Part shown: piece after piece, positions 36,998-46,335 of the stretch
Numbering within the stretch: the stretch's first letter is position 1
How the letters are laid out: the number at the start of each line of letters is the position of its first letter
Origin: Paragyromitra xinjiangensis
Taxonomy: Eukaryota; Ascomycota; Pezizomycetes; Pezizales; Discinaceae
DNA: 64,000 nucleotides
Direction: 5' to 3'
NCBI GenBank assembly: GCA_038503065.1
Contig: JBCAMK010000003.1
Span: forward strand, 186,001 to 250,000
The notes under the pieces: model-generated
What the model was told of the DNA's origin: nothing
Seen by the model: only the letters and a program-made list of their open reading frames with translations
Databases searched by the model: none
Translations under genes and position numbers: made by a program

Positions 36998-38453
36998 CTA
37001 CTTACACCTCTTCTCCACAATATTCGGCCCATGCTCATCATACTCCTTCCTGCTTATCCACAACTGATGAAACGCGCCCAAGCTCGCCAAAATACTCCCA
37101 CCCAACCACCCGGCATACCTCCTCTCCACACTATTCCCCGCCGCCATAACCCTGACTCTAGGGCCTGGAAACGCCGCCGCAATCTCCGCATTCACCCGGT
37201 CCGTGAACCCGTACAACAAACTCCCCGCACCCGTGATCACCACATTATTCAAAATGAGCTGTTTCAGCTCGATATCGACGTCCTTCATACTCTGGTGAAT
37301 CAGCTGGTTCAAACCGAGCGTTGTATTCGGGTCCGGATGGTTCGGGTATGAAGTGAGCATGCTCGGCGGGTGGAAGATACCCTCGGTGATACGGAAGCGC
37401 TCTGCGTTAAACACCAAGTTGAACCCGTCCGGCAGCTCAAACGGCCGGCCACCAGGCGATGACAAGATCGCAGTCGCGGCATCCCGCTCATTCGACGTGG
37501 GTGGTAGTTGGCCGGGACCCGTCCACACCTGCGCTGTGCACTCTTTGAACTCGGTCAAAACGCGTTCCTCCTGGAAGCGCTTGTACGATTCTGTTGGTTC
37601 CTCGCCGGGGGGGAAAGTGCGGTATACGGCTTCGGCGGGTTTCCACGCCTCAACGGGGGATTTGGAAAGGACCTGGTAGTGTGCGGATATGGGGATGTTT
37701 GCAGAGTTGAAATAGGCGCGGATTTGCTGTGATAGGAATTCCCCGCCGAGGGGGGAACGAGTGCATCCTTTTTTCAGGACTAGACCGTCGTGGATGGGGG
37801 TTACGGAGATGTTGGAGGCGCCAACGTCGATTACGAGGCCGGTGGCTTTGCCGGATGCGAAGCCGGCGCAGACCCCGGTTTTGGCGAGGTAGAAGGCTGG
37901 GACGTCGAAGTCTTCGAAGACGACCTCGATCGTGCGTTCGCGGTTTTTAGAGGGGTTCCAGGAGGGCTCGGTCATGAGGAGGGGGTGTTCGGAGAGTTCG
38001 GTTGTGAGGCGGGATGTGATGGCTGTGCGCCAGAGGAGAGGGGCGGTGTCCCAGTCGGCAACTATGGGGTGTTAGAGTAGGTTCGTCGTAATATCTTATT
38101 CAAGGAAAGCTAGGACCGTACCTATTCCATCGCTCATGGGATTCCTGATTTCCATCCCGGGCCGTAACGCGTGCACGTCATTGTCCCCGATGAACATCTT
38201 CCTTCCACCATCCTCTCCCGCGCCTTCAATGCATCCGTAGTCGGTAGGGATCACAGATTTCGGTGTATCTTCACCAGCGAAACCAGCGCGTGTCCATGCT
38301 GTTCCTGGATCGAGCACAATCGCAGAAATCTCATCTATCGAATAGTTAGCGAATGCCCAGGATACTAAAGAGCTATGGATCAGAAGTACCTCCACCGTAC
38401 TCAACTGTCGAAGGAGCTTGGTTCGAGGGGAGAGTCGGCTGTAGGTTTGACAT
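36998..38453 (-). CDS. ARP4: Actin-related protein 4 (INO80/SWR1/NuA4 subunit)
   Basis: Three exons, 38453..38390, 38334..38122 and 38061..36998, with 55- and 60-bp introns (CTAAC branches), give 446 residues, close to the usual size of fungal Arp4. Arp4 is a nuclear actin-fold protein that pairs with actin in the NuA4 acetyltransferase and the INO80 and SWR1 remodellers. The signatures are [20 protein letters not shown] at the N-terminus, [19 protein letters not shown] (the phosphate-binding loop region), [18 protein letters not shown], and the family's C-terminal end [18 protein letters not shown]. It is transcribed away from the tandem gene array at 38941. No missing element is visible. 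Confidence 0.95.
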
Positions 38454-38940
38454 GATCACAGGATTATAGAAGTGCTAAATAAATACGAATTGAAGGCCGT
38501 GGAGGGTATGGAGAGCTGCGATTGCCTCTGTCGCAGCTGTGTTGTGTTGTGTGAGGTCGCAGCTGCGGGAAAACGCGTTTGGTGATGTGGGGCGGGAGAG
38601 TTCAAGGGCCAGATCATCAGATAAGATAACGGAACATATATTCTCACTCGATCTTGGCAGTCCGCAACAAACAATTCATCCAGTTATCTTCTATGGAGTT
38701 ACTGGTGGCTCACGATCCCAGAATTTTTGGCCGATATTTCCTCCCTCTATTTCTGCTGCTATTCCTCTCCACTCCTATTCCTCTCCACTCCATTCACCAA
38801 GCAATCCTCTGCCTCGCTATAGCAAACATCTACTCCAACATTCCTCCACACCTTCACTCTCCTCCAAACCACTACATCAACCATCCACAGAACATCACAT
38901 CCTCTCACCAGACTACCACCTCCACCCACCTCGCCCTAAA
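38454..38940. promoter_or_regulatory. Divergent promoter between ARP4 and the tandem small-gene array
   Basis: A 487-bp bidirectional upstream region. Near the array it is C/A-rich and contains a 16-bp direct repeat (ATTCCTCTCCACTCC at 38761 and 38777). No gene lies within it. Confidence 0.5.
38761..38791. repeat. Two-copy 16-bp tandem repeat
   Basis: ATTCCTCTCCACTCCT at 38761-38776 is followed directly by ATTCCTCTCCACTCC at 38777-38791, in the upstream region of the first array gene. Confidence 0.8.
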
Positions 38941-39195
38941 ATGGCAAAAAACTACTACGTCTACTACCTCCCTCCGAACGGCGTCGAGACAACCTGGCAT
39001 TACCGCTACTACGAGATGAATGCACCCGTTAAAGACCTCCCAGACATCTACCGGTACCAGCCACAATGGATATTCAACGACTGGACGGAGAAGTTCACGC
39101 CAGTTCATCAGGGATACTTCCCACAGAGACCGTCGAGGGTGAAGAGGTTTGCTCGGAGGGTGGCAGGGAGGTTTGGCTGGAGGATTTGGGGATGA
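38941..39195 (+). CDS. Small novel-family protein, array member 1
   Basis: A single exon of 84 residues starts MAKNYYVYYLPPNG. It shares with its two downstream neighbours the pattern YYVYxLPP, WHYxY(F/Y), LPD, then PxW(I/L)(F/Y), and ends in a basic, helix-prone tail (SRVKRFARRVAGRFGWR). There is no signal peptide and no membrane segment; aromatic residues are unusually frequent (Y and W). I do not recognise the family and assign no function. Conservation of start, core and basic tail between three copies, with diverged spacers, supports it as a real gene. It stands divergent to ARP4 and is followed 372 bp later by member 2. Its residues between the conserved blocks differ most, suggesting an older split or relaxed constraint. 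Confidence 0.7.
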   Translation: MAKNYYVYYLPPNGVETTWHYRYYEMNAPVKDLPDIYRYQPQWIFNDWTEKFTPVHQGYFPQRPSRVKRFARRVAGRFGWRIWG

Positions 39196-39567
39196 TAGAG
39201 CTATTGGTAGATAAGCACTAATATTAATTTTGTAATTATTGTAAATCTGTATACGAAATAATCAGAAGATTGAGCATCTTTGAGACGGGTATCAATGGCT
39301 TTAAGATCTTCGCCTCATGGATTATTATCGTAGAGAAACAGATTCTTTAGCTGTCTTACTCTTATACGGATGTTATTTAGCACTATGTATCACTTTCAAC
39401 TGGGTTTCCTGGCTATGACGAGATTAGACAAACATAGTATCTCACACGAGAATTTCGCTAGAACCTTTCATCCCAACACGCCCACAAAAGAAACCCAAAC
39501 TCACCTAAACCGAGGCAAACACCTCACAACCCCCACCCCACTACATATTACCCCACCCCCACCAACA
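39196..39567. promoter_or_regulatory. Spacer and leader of array member 2
   Basis: 372 bp between members 1 and 2. The first 240 bases are AT-rich; the last 100 before the ATG switch to C/A-rich text with CACC and CCCCACC runs, like the leaders of the other two members. Confidence 0.45.
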
Positions 39568-39828
39568 ATGTCCACCTGTAAATACTACTACGTCTACCAC
39601 CTTCCCCCAACCGCCACAAACCCCGAATGGCACTACGGTTACTTCGCACTAACACTCCCCGCCGACTCGCTCCCCGACTGTCGCTACTGGCAGCCGAAAT
39701 GGCTCTACAACGATGAAACAAAGACCTACGCTGCGGTCGAGGAGAACCGTGTAGAGCAGCCGGGTAGAGCCAGGAGGCTGGCTGGGAAGGTGGCACAGAT
39801 CTTTGAGTCGAGGAAATGGAGGTTGTAA
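39568..39828 (+). CDS. Small novel-family protein, array member 2
   Basis: A single exon of 86 residues starts MSTCKYYYVYHLPP. The shared blocks are WHYGYF, LPD, QPKWLYNDETKTY and a basic tail GRARRLAGKVAQIF. It matches member 3 more closely than member 1 (YVYHLPP, WHYGYF and RARRLA are identical in 2 and 3). An in-frame ATG exists upstream at 39415, but the family alignment and the clean C/A-rich leader favour 39568. It lies between the other two members on the same strand. Function unknown; the basic C-terminal amphipathic segment might bind a membrane, nucleic acid or an acidic partner, which is speculation. Confidence 0.72.
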   Translation: MSTCKYYYVYHLPPTATNPEWHYGYFALTLPADSLPDCRYWQPKWLYNDETKTYAAVEENRVEQPGRARRLAGKVAQIFESRKWRL

Positions 39829-40034
39829 TCGATGATGGAGGGGTATCTACTATTTGTCACTCGAACGCAGTATCGGTTTAAATCTACGAATAAATGTTTT
39901 TACTTCATGTAATAACCCGACTCTAAACAACCCGCTCCCACCCGACCTTTATATGTAGCCCAGTAACCCCACCTCCCCACCTCCCCTCCCCACCTCCCCC
40001 CCACCACAACCCACCCAACAACCCACCCCCCAAA

Positions 40035-40292
40035 ATGCCCAAAACCTACTACGTCTACCACCTCCCCCCCACCTCCTCCGACCCCACCTGGCACTACGGC
40101 TACTTCCTAACCACCCTCCCCCCGCAAGACCTCCCAGACATCCGCCACCACAAACCGCAATGGATCTTCGACGAAGAAACGAAACGCTACACGACGGTCG
40201 ACCCGCGTCAGTTATGGGTGAGCCAGTCCAGGGCGAGGAGACTTGCGACGAGGGTGGCGATGAGGTTGAGGGGCGTGTTTGAGAGGGTTTGA
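40035..40292 (+). CDS. Small novel-family protein, array member 3
   Basis: A single exon of 85 residues starts MPKTYYVYHLPPTS. The blocks are WHYGYF, LPPQDLPD, KPQWIFDEETKRY, then a basic tail SRARRLATRVAMRLRG. Only 206 bp separate it from member 2. A TATA-like TTTATATG lies at 39948-39955, about 80 bases before the ATG, and the leader is almost pure C and A. Codons end mostly in C or G. The long antisense frame across it (39949-40458) is Pro/Gly-rich translation of the same GC-skewed DNA and is treated as a shadow. Family and function are not recognised. Confidence 0.75.
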   Translation: MPKTYYVYHLPPTSSDPTWHYGYFLTTLPPQDLPDIRHHKPQWIFDEETKRYTTVDPRQLWVSQSRARRLATRVAMRLRGVFERV

Positions 40293-41484
40293 TGGCGAGT
40301 GTGATGTGCTGGTTTAAGGCGGTAGGATGAGATGGTCTACGTGGTTTGGAGTTGGGGAGGTTGCGAGGATCGTTTGAGGTCGGTTGGGTTGGATGGATGT
40401 GTTGGGCTGCTTTATCTGTTGTGGATGGCTGGCGAGGTGGAAGTAGTGGTAGCATCATCAGTGTTCGGTTCTTTGAGTTGCTTGAGATTCAATAATAAAG
40501 GTCTTTCAAGCTTTACGTCCAGTATATACCCACCAAGTAATGTGCTCCACCCGCATGTCCAAGTTAAACCCGTGAAATGACGAACTATCCAAAAGCTAAA
40601 GCCCGAGCCAAAATAAAGGATACTAAAGCCAAACCAACAAAAAGGCCTCCAACCATTGACATCTTCATAACAAACTTACTAAATCTCTAAACCCAAAGAC
40701 CTAAGCTGATACCACATCACCTAACACCCAAGTATCCCATCCCAACCTTAGGCCCTAGCATAAATTTACTCGAGCAGCAATAGTTTCGACATCGACGCCC
40801 CTATATCCACCTAGAATACGCTCCTACTTGACTCCGTTACCACTACCATTACTATAACAGGACATGCCTCTATGGCGTATCTAGATTCTAGATGCGTGAT
40901 TGCTGAGAAGGGTGGTTCTTTGAGGGGATCTGAATACGTAGTCATCTGGTGAGACAAAGCACCTGGCATAAATCCTTCATTAATTCCATGCTACGAGCGA
41001 ATTCAAGATGAGCCACGTGGTAAGACACTGGCACTCTCAAATCTCCAATAACTCGAGTGACATCCTATGAACCCTCATCTGCCACCTATTACCTCCCACC
41101 TATCTACTCTTAACTCACGCACCCACTCAAGCCCCACTCAACCCACCCAGCACCCACACACCTCATCCAAACAGCGAAACATCTCAATTCCGCTACAAAA
41201 GACGCAACCCTCGATCCATTAAACCCAACTCCCAAACCCCCCCCCTACATCCCTCCACCCCCTCCCAGGCTCAAATCCTATAGAACCCATCCATGACAAA
41301 AAAAAATAGATAGTAAATATAGACAAAGGAAAGTACCCCGAAACTAAAAACACAAAATACAAACATACAATGTAAAAGGTATCACCACCCTTAAATCCTA
41401 CCTACTCCACCTCCCCCCACCCCACTCTATCCAATACCTCCCCCGCATAAACCCACGAGTAAGAACCCGCCACATCTCCAAAAA
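40293..41484. other. Intergenic, strongly strand-skewed
   Basis: 1.2 kb between genes that converge on it. The second half (41080-41480) is very C/A-rich on the plus strand. No supported gene. Confidence 0.5.
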
Positions 41485-43675
41485 TCAACACTTCAAATTA
41501 ACACCCATCCGTTTCTCCTCCTCTCTTACCTCAAACATAACCTGCACGCCCACGAAAATACAACAACACACCATCGCCATAAACGCCAGCCCCTCAAACG
41601 ACCCAAAAACACCTATCCCCCATTAACAACCTTCCCACCAAACTCGGGGGGGGGGGGGGGGCAAACCATGCGCTAAATCCCTCAACCCATCCAACCCAAT
41701 CGCAAAACCGACTAAATTCGCCGACATCATCATCAACACATTCGCCACACCACCCACCGCACATAAATTCCGGTACAGCACCTCCCTCCCCACGAACCTC
41801 TTGGCGGGGAAAACCTTCTTCGCGATCAACTCGGGTAGGATGAACGCCACGACCATCCAGCCCCAGGTGAGGAGTTTGAAGCTAAGATCGTGCCATAATG
41901 CCACGAAGGTGAATACGATGACCATAGAGCCGATGGGTCGGCTGGCGCCTCCGAGGGGGATGTAGATGTAGCGGACGATCCAGCGGTTGTAGGAGCGGTG
42001 CCAGGCGCGCCAGAAGGCTGCGGCGGAGTAGTTGTTGGACATGCAGCGGAGCATGTTTTCGGGGGGGTCGACGCTGTCGAGGAGAGACCAGAGTCGGAAG
42101 AATCGCCATGGGATGAGGAGCTTCAGCCAGATTATGTGCAGGTTAAAGTAGCCGATCATGGAGAGCTGCGCGGGGGTGTCGTGGAGCCAGGAACCGGAGG
42201 AGGCGGTTTTGGAAATGGCTACGACGTAGGTGTAGTGAAGAATGAATTCCATGGTGACGATGGAGAGGCCGAGGCGGAGGGCGTATCTTAGGACATGACG
42301 GGTAGGACCAATCGTGGGAGAGGGGTAGCGTTGCTGGGGGTGTTAGTTAAGGTGGTAGATGGAGGGTATGGGAGGGGTACTTGGTGAACGAAATCGTTGA
42401 ATGTGAGGATCGGCCCGGCGAGGTACAGAGGTGAATACAGTACATACGCAAGATAGCTCAGAAACCCATAATCCTCGTACCTCGCGGGGCCCGCAATGCG
42501 ATCCCTCTCAGACACACTTCCGGGATCCAGTTGTTTTTTCTTTTGTTCCTCGATCAGCCGTTGTTCCGGGTCCTCTCCCCCTTCCTCCCCCTCATACACT
42601 CCGCTGGCAACTCCAACACGGGCTTCCTCGTCGCTTGTTCGAACTGCTAATGGTGTGGTCAAACTACGTACCTCCAGAACCGTGCCTTCCTCGCCGGTGG
42701 CCGGATCGCCTTCCTGCCGCTTCTTCGCCGCCCAGTAATTGTCTAGGTTATACGAGATGAGCCGCAGTATCGTGATATTAAAACTCACATTCCACCGCGG
42801 GAGTAGTCCCCCATTATATGCACGGTCCATAGCATGTCCGACGCCAGCACCCTCACCCGCAATGAGCCAGGGCAGAATATCAGCGAAGCGATAACCATCA
42901 AAATACTCATTCCCGAAAAGCACAGCGAGGTTAAACACCCACGTCAGAATCGGGTTCGCAACACTAGTCGGGTGGAAGAACGAGATGAGGTAATTTGCAG
43001 TCAAGATCGCCATAATCTTAAGCACGCTAAACGAGTGCAGCGTCGTCAAGAATAACAGTGCGAATAAAATGTCAAATATATTGCGACGGAGGATGTTGTG
43101 AGTTGCGCGATAAGCCGACGTGATCGGCGGCTGCGGAGACACAGCGCAGAAGAGAAAGTCGAATGTGCGCCGGAGGACAGAGTGTAGTCCGAGCACGGTA
43201 AACAGAATCGGCATATTCGAACGAAAAGACTTGAACTGCTGATCTGAATTATCGACCTTGCGCCCTGGAATCCAGCCGGGTGACAGCAGGTGCTTATATT
43301 TAGGATAGTTTGGATTCGACTCTATAGACATCACGGATGTCAACCAAGCTCCAGCAGCTCGAGGGGAGGGAGGAGCGCACCTTTACTAAGATCGTACGCG
43401 CATTTGAACATAGCTGGTACGGCAATTGCAAAGACAACATAGTACAGCCAGAACTCGGGGGTCTTCCACCTGCTTGGTGCTGCCTCCTCTCTTAGTCGTT
43501 TTGACTCGCGACTCTCATCGCTGTGTGGGGAGCGTTCGCTGCTGCGTGAGGAGCTGGCGAGTGATGGGGCGGAGCGATATCGTGGTGCTGAGGAGGACCG
43601 CTGGGTTCCGGCGGTGAAGCGGGAGTCGAGTGTTTCGAGCGAGAGAATATTGCGAATAGTGGATAGAGGCCGCAT
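41485..43675 (-). CDS. GUP1: GUP1, MBOAT-family O-acyltransferase
   Basis: Four exons, 43675..43381, 43321..42381, 42333..41667 and 41612..41485, give 676 residues. Gup1 is a multi-spanning ER protein of the membrane-bound O-acyltransferase family that remodels the lipid of GPI anchors; it was first named for glycerol uptake. Signatures: SNPNYPKYKHLLSPGWIPGR after the first membrane span, FWRAWHRSYNRWIVRYIYIP, and FVALWHDLSFKLL, which contains the conserved MBOAT His (about H560). The naive frame stops at 41623 after reading through a run of C. Using the 54-bp intron 41666-41613 restores the usual family end (AFMAMV, IFVGVQVMFEVREEEKR). The N-terminal 80 residues are Ser/Arg-rich and cytosolic. 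Confidence 0.92.
41646..41661. repeat. Homopolymer run of 16 G (C on the coding strand)
   Basis: Sixteen consecutive G on the plus strand, inside the last GUP1 intron and 5 bases after its donor. Confidence 0.85.
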
Positions 43676-45237
43676 TGCGAACAGCGGAAGCGGCGAGACT
43701 CCTAGGGGAGTCAAAATAGAAGGATAAGCTGAGCGGACAAATGAATGTAAAGAAAGGGAGAGGAAGAGAGGAGAGGGAGAGGTTTAAGATTGTTTGACGT
43801 CGAGTGAGAAGTTGCAGATGCTGATAGAGTCAGGGGAGCAAAAGTACTTAGCGACGCGTTGAAACACGAACTGCGGGTAATAGAGCAGCAGGGGGTATTT
43901 CGGTGAGAATCGAGCATTACCACCGCTGCTCTAACAGATTTCGTATCAAAATGAGGCTCTGCAGCCAAGGATTCAGGGGCCAGAACGCCATAAATTGGAT
44001 ATTCGGCTCCGAAAACTCTTCTCATCTGAGACAATTCGAGTCTCTCCGCATTGGTCGTGTCTGTGTCTGTGTCTATTGCGTTTGCGTTTGCTTACTTCTG
44101 GCGGATCTGCTCCTTGGAAATGCTTAAACCCTTAGCTGAAGTAAATGCCCTCCGAGCAATCCCACGAAAATAAACACCCCTTCTACAACTCCCCCCTTCT
44201 AATTTTAGCCCTGCCTGCTCCGATATCCCTCAGAAAATTGACTCAACGGCGATCCCGCCAACAAATCAGAGCTCAACAAATCGTGGTCCTCGGGCTCCGG
44301 AATACCGTAGAAGCACCTCCGTACTTTCTAACCGCGCAATTGAGGCTTTTTGGCCGCTTCTATGCAGTAGAAATATCGCTATGATATCCGAGAGAGATAG
44401 CGAAGGGGTGGTCTGACTGGCTTTCGTTTCAGTTGGTGATTATTGATCATCGACTGGCTAGCTGCTTCTGCATATGGCGAGTGATATTTTGTGATCGTTA
44501 TTACCCTAACCCTGGTTTGATAGATATTCAGCTCTTCAGTTCAGAGACAAGTTTTTTTATAGTAAAAACTATCTAGTGCTACGTAGTTCCTTTTTGTATC
44601 CTTTCCCCCCACTTTAGCGCTTTAAGAGGCTAGGAAATAGATAATTGAGTTTAAACCATCCCATTCGTGTAGACACCACACCCTGTATCACCCCGAGCAT
44701 TCATACGCGGCTAACCTCGTAATAGACATTGATCATATATTTAATGCGGATAAAGATAGCAGGACCTAACATCTGCAGATGTACACGTACTGTTAACATC
44801 CTCGAGAACCCTTCTGGTGTAAATTCGGCACCAATAGTCTTACTCATGTCTATGCTCTGTCGGGCTGTATCTTTGTGTTACTTTTACATTCTTCTTCGTT
44901 CATGTACTGTGCCGTATCTGCAATTTAGTCTACTACCTATAGATTGATAACCCTATTGTGCCATGGGAGGTCGTGCTGAGGAGTTGGAGCTTAGTAAAGG
45001 GGATTCGGCTTTACTATACATGTGTCTAAGGCTTGAACACGGTTTCCGACTGGCAATTTGATGGTATTTTATCTCTTCTTGTTGTGTGTTTGAGCAGGAG
45101 ATGCATATGGGCCTTAGATGTGTCATGGATTGTGAAGTATAGCAAAATTATATCCATAGCCATAATAGTTTCGAGGAGTTGGCATATTAATTATCTCCTA
45201 CCAAAGTACACGAGCATAAAGCACCCACAACTAGCAC
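43676..45237. other. GUP1 upstream region and intergenic
   Basis: No supported gene. Frames at 43711-44034 (minus) and 44145-44384 (plus) lack recognisable content. A telomere-like TACCCTAACCCT occurs at 44502-44513. Confidence 0.45.
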
Positions 45238-46335
45238 CTAACCGTCCTCAACATTACTCCCAAAATCCACCAACTTCAACCTCCTCGCATCCTTCGGATG
45301 AAACACCGCAACCTTAGCCCTGACCAGAAATCTCGCAATAGCAGTATCCTTCTTCAACTCCAGATACGGCGACGTCTCCAACGACGCATTCATCAACTCC
45401 TATAACCCGTCAGCACGCATCCACAATCCCAACACACGAAAAACCAACCTCCAACAAATCCTTGAACTCCTGCACCATCCTCTTCTCCGGATCCTCCCCC
45501 GCCTGACCCCACATCTCATCGATCCTCCTCTCCCCCTTCCTCGCCCTCCCCTTCTTATCAAACCCCATCTCCAACGTAACCTCCAAATCCTCCCCTACCA
45601 CCGGTCCCCCCATCTCCTCCGCAGCAACCATCCTCGCCAGCCCCGTCTCAAGAAAATACAACAACTCCCTCAACAACTGAACCGTCTTCCTCGCCAACTC
45701 CTTCCTCCGCTTCCCCATCTCCCTCACCGCATCCCTGCCTCCATCCCCCTCTCCCTCCTCCTCAAGCACCCCAACCCTCCCTCGTAACGCCTCTGCCAGT
45801 CTCTTCTGCTCCACCACCACCCCTTCCTCCGAGCTCAACACCCCCCGCGCAGCACTTAACCGCCCTTCAACCACCTCCAGCGACGCGACGGTCTGCACGA
45901 TGACCCGCTGCACAGACCGGTACGCGAGGAGCTCATTCAGCGGCGAGTCAGCCGACGGGATATAATCCACCCCGGCAAACCCCTGATCATGCGCGGTCTT
46001 TAGAGCGCGCAGCTTACTTAGCTTCGCGTCTGGCTCCTCTGGGATCTCGAGAGCAGGGGTTGGCTCTGGTTGTAGCTGTTGGGTGTTAGATAGAGCGTAG
46101 GTGGGGAGGGGGGGGGGGTTACGGTGGAGAGTGTCATTTCTTCATCTAGGATCCGTCGACGGAGTGCGGTGATTGCTTCGGTGAGTTTGGCATCGCGGAC
46201 GGTTTGTTCGGCGAGGAGAGACTCGCGGGAGATGGTGGGGATGAGAGTGCGTGTGTGGAGGGTGGTGTGGGAGATTTGGGCGTAGTGGCGGAGGGCGGGG
46301 AAGTTGGCTGGGGAGGGAGCGGGTTTGGGTGGCAT
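45238..46335 (-). CDS. Coiled-coil protein, probable CENP-K/Sim4-type kinetochore subunit
   Basis: Three exons, 46335..46123, 46075..45449 and 45399..45238, all in phase 0 with introns of 47 and 49 bp, give 333 residues. The core is a long coiled coil (RLAEALRGRVGVLEEEGE, EMGKRRKELARKTVQLLREL). It is followed by LARMVAAEEMGGPVVGEDLE and a short conserved C-terminus, ARFLVRAKVAVFHPKDARRL then VDFG. I recall this layout from fungal proteins annotated as centromere protein CENP-K, a subunit of the inner-kinetochore CCAN/Sim4 complex. That assignment is from family memory and only moderately sure; a generic conserved coiled-coil protein is the alternative. The last exon is hidden behind an intron containing a TGA, so a single-frame reading loses the best-conserved end. 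Confidence 0.6.

Noticed and set aside
36716..37351. 211-codon plus-strand ORF
   Set aside because: Overlaps the last exon of ARP4 antisense; composition follows the reverse complement of ARP4.
39949..40458. 169-codon antisense ORF over array member 3
   Set aside because: Gly/Trp/Arg-rich translation of strongly GC-skewed DNA opposite a gene supported by two paralogues.
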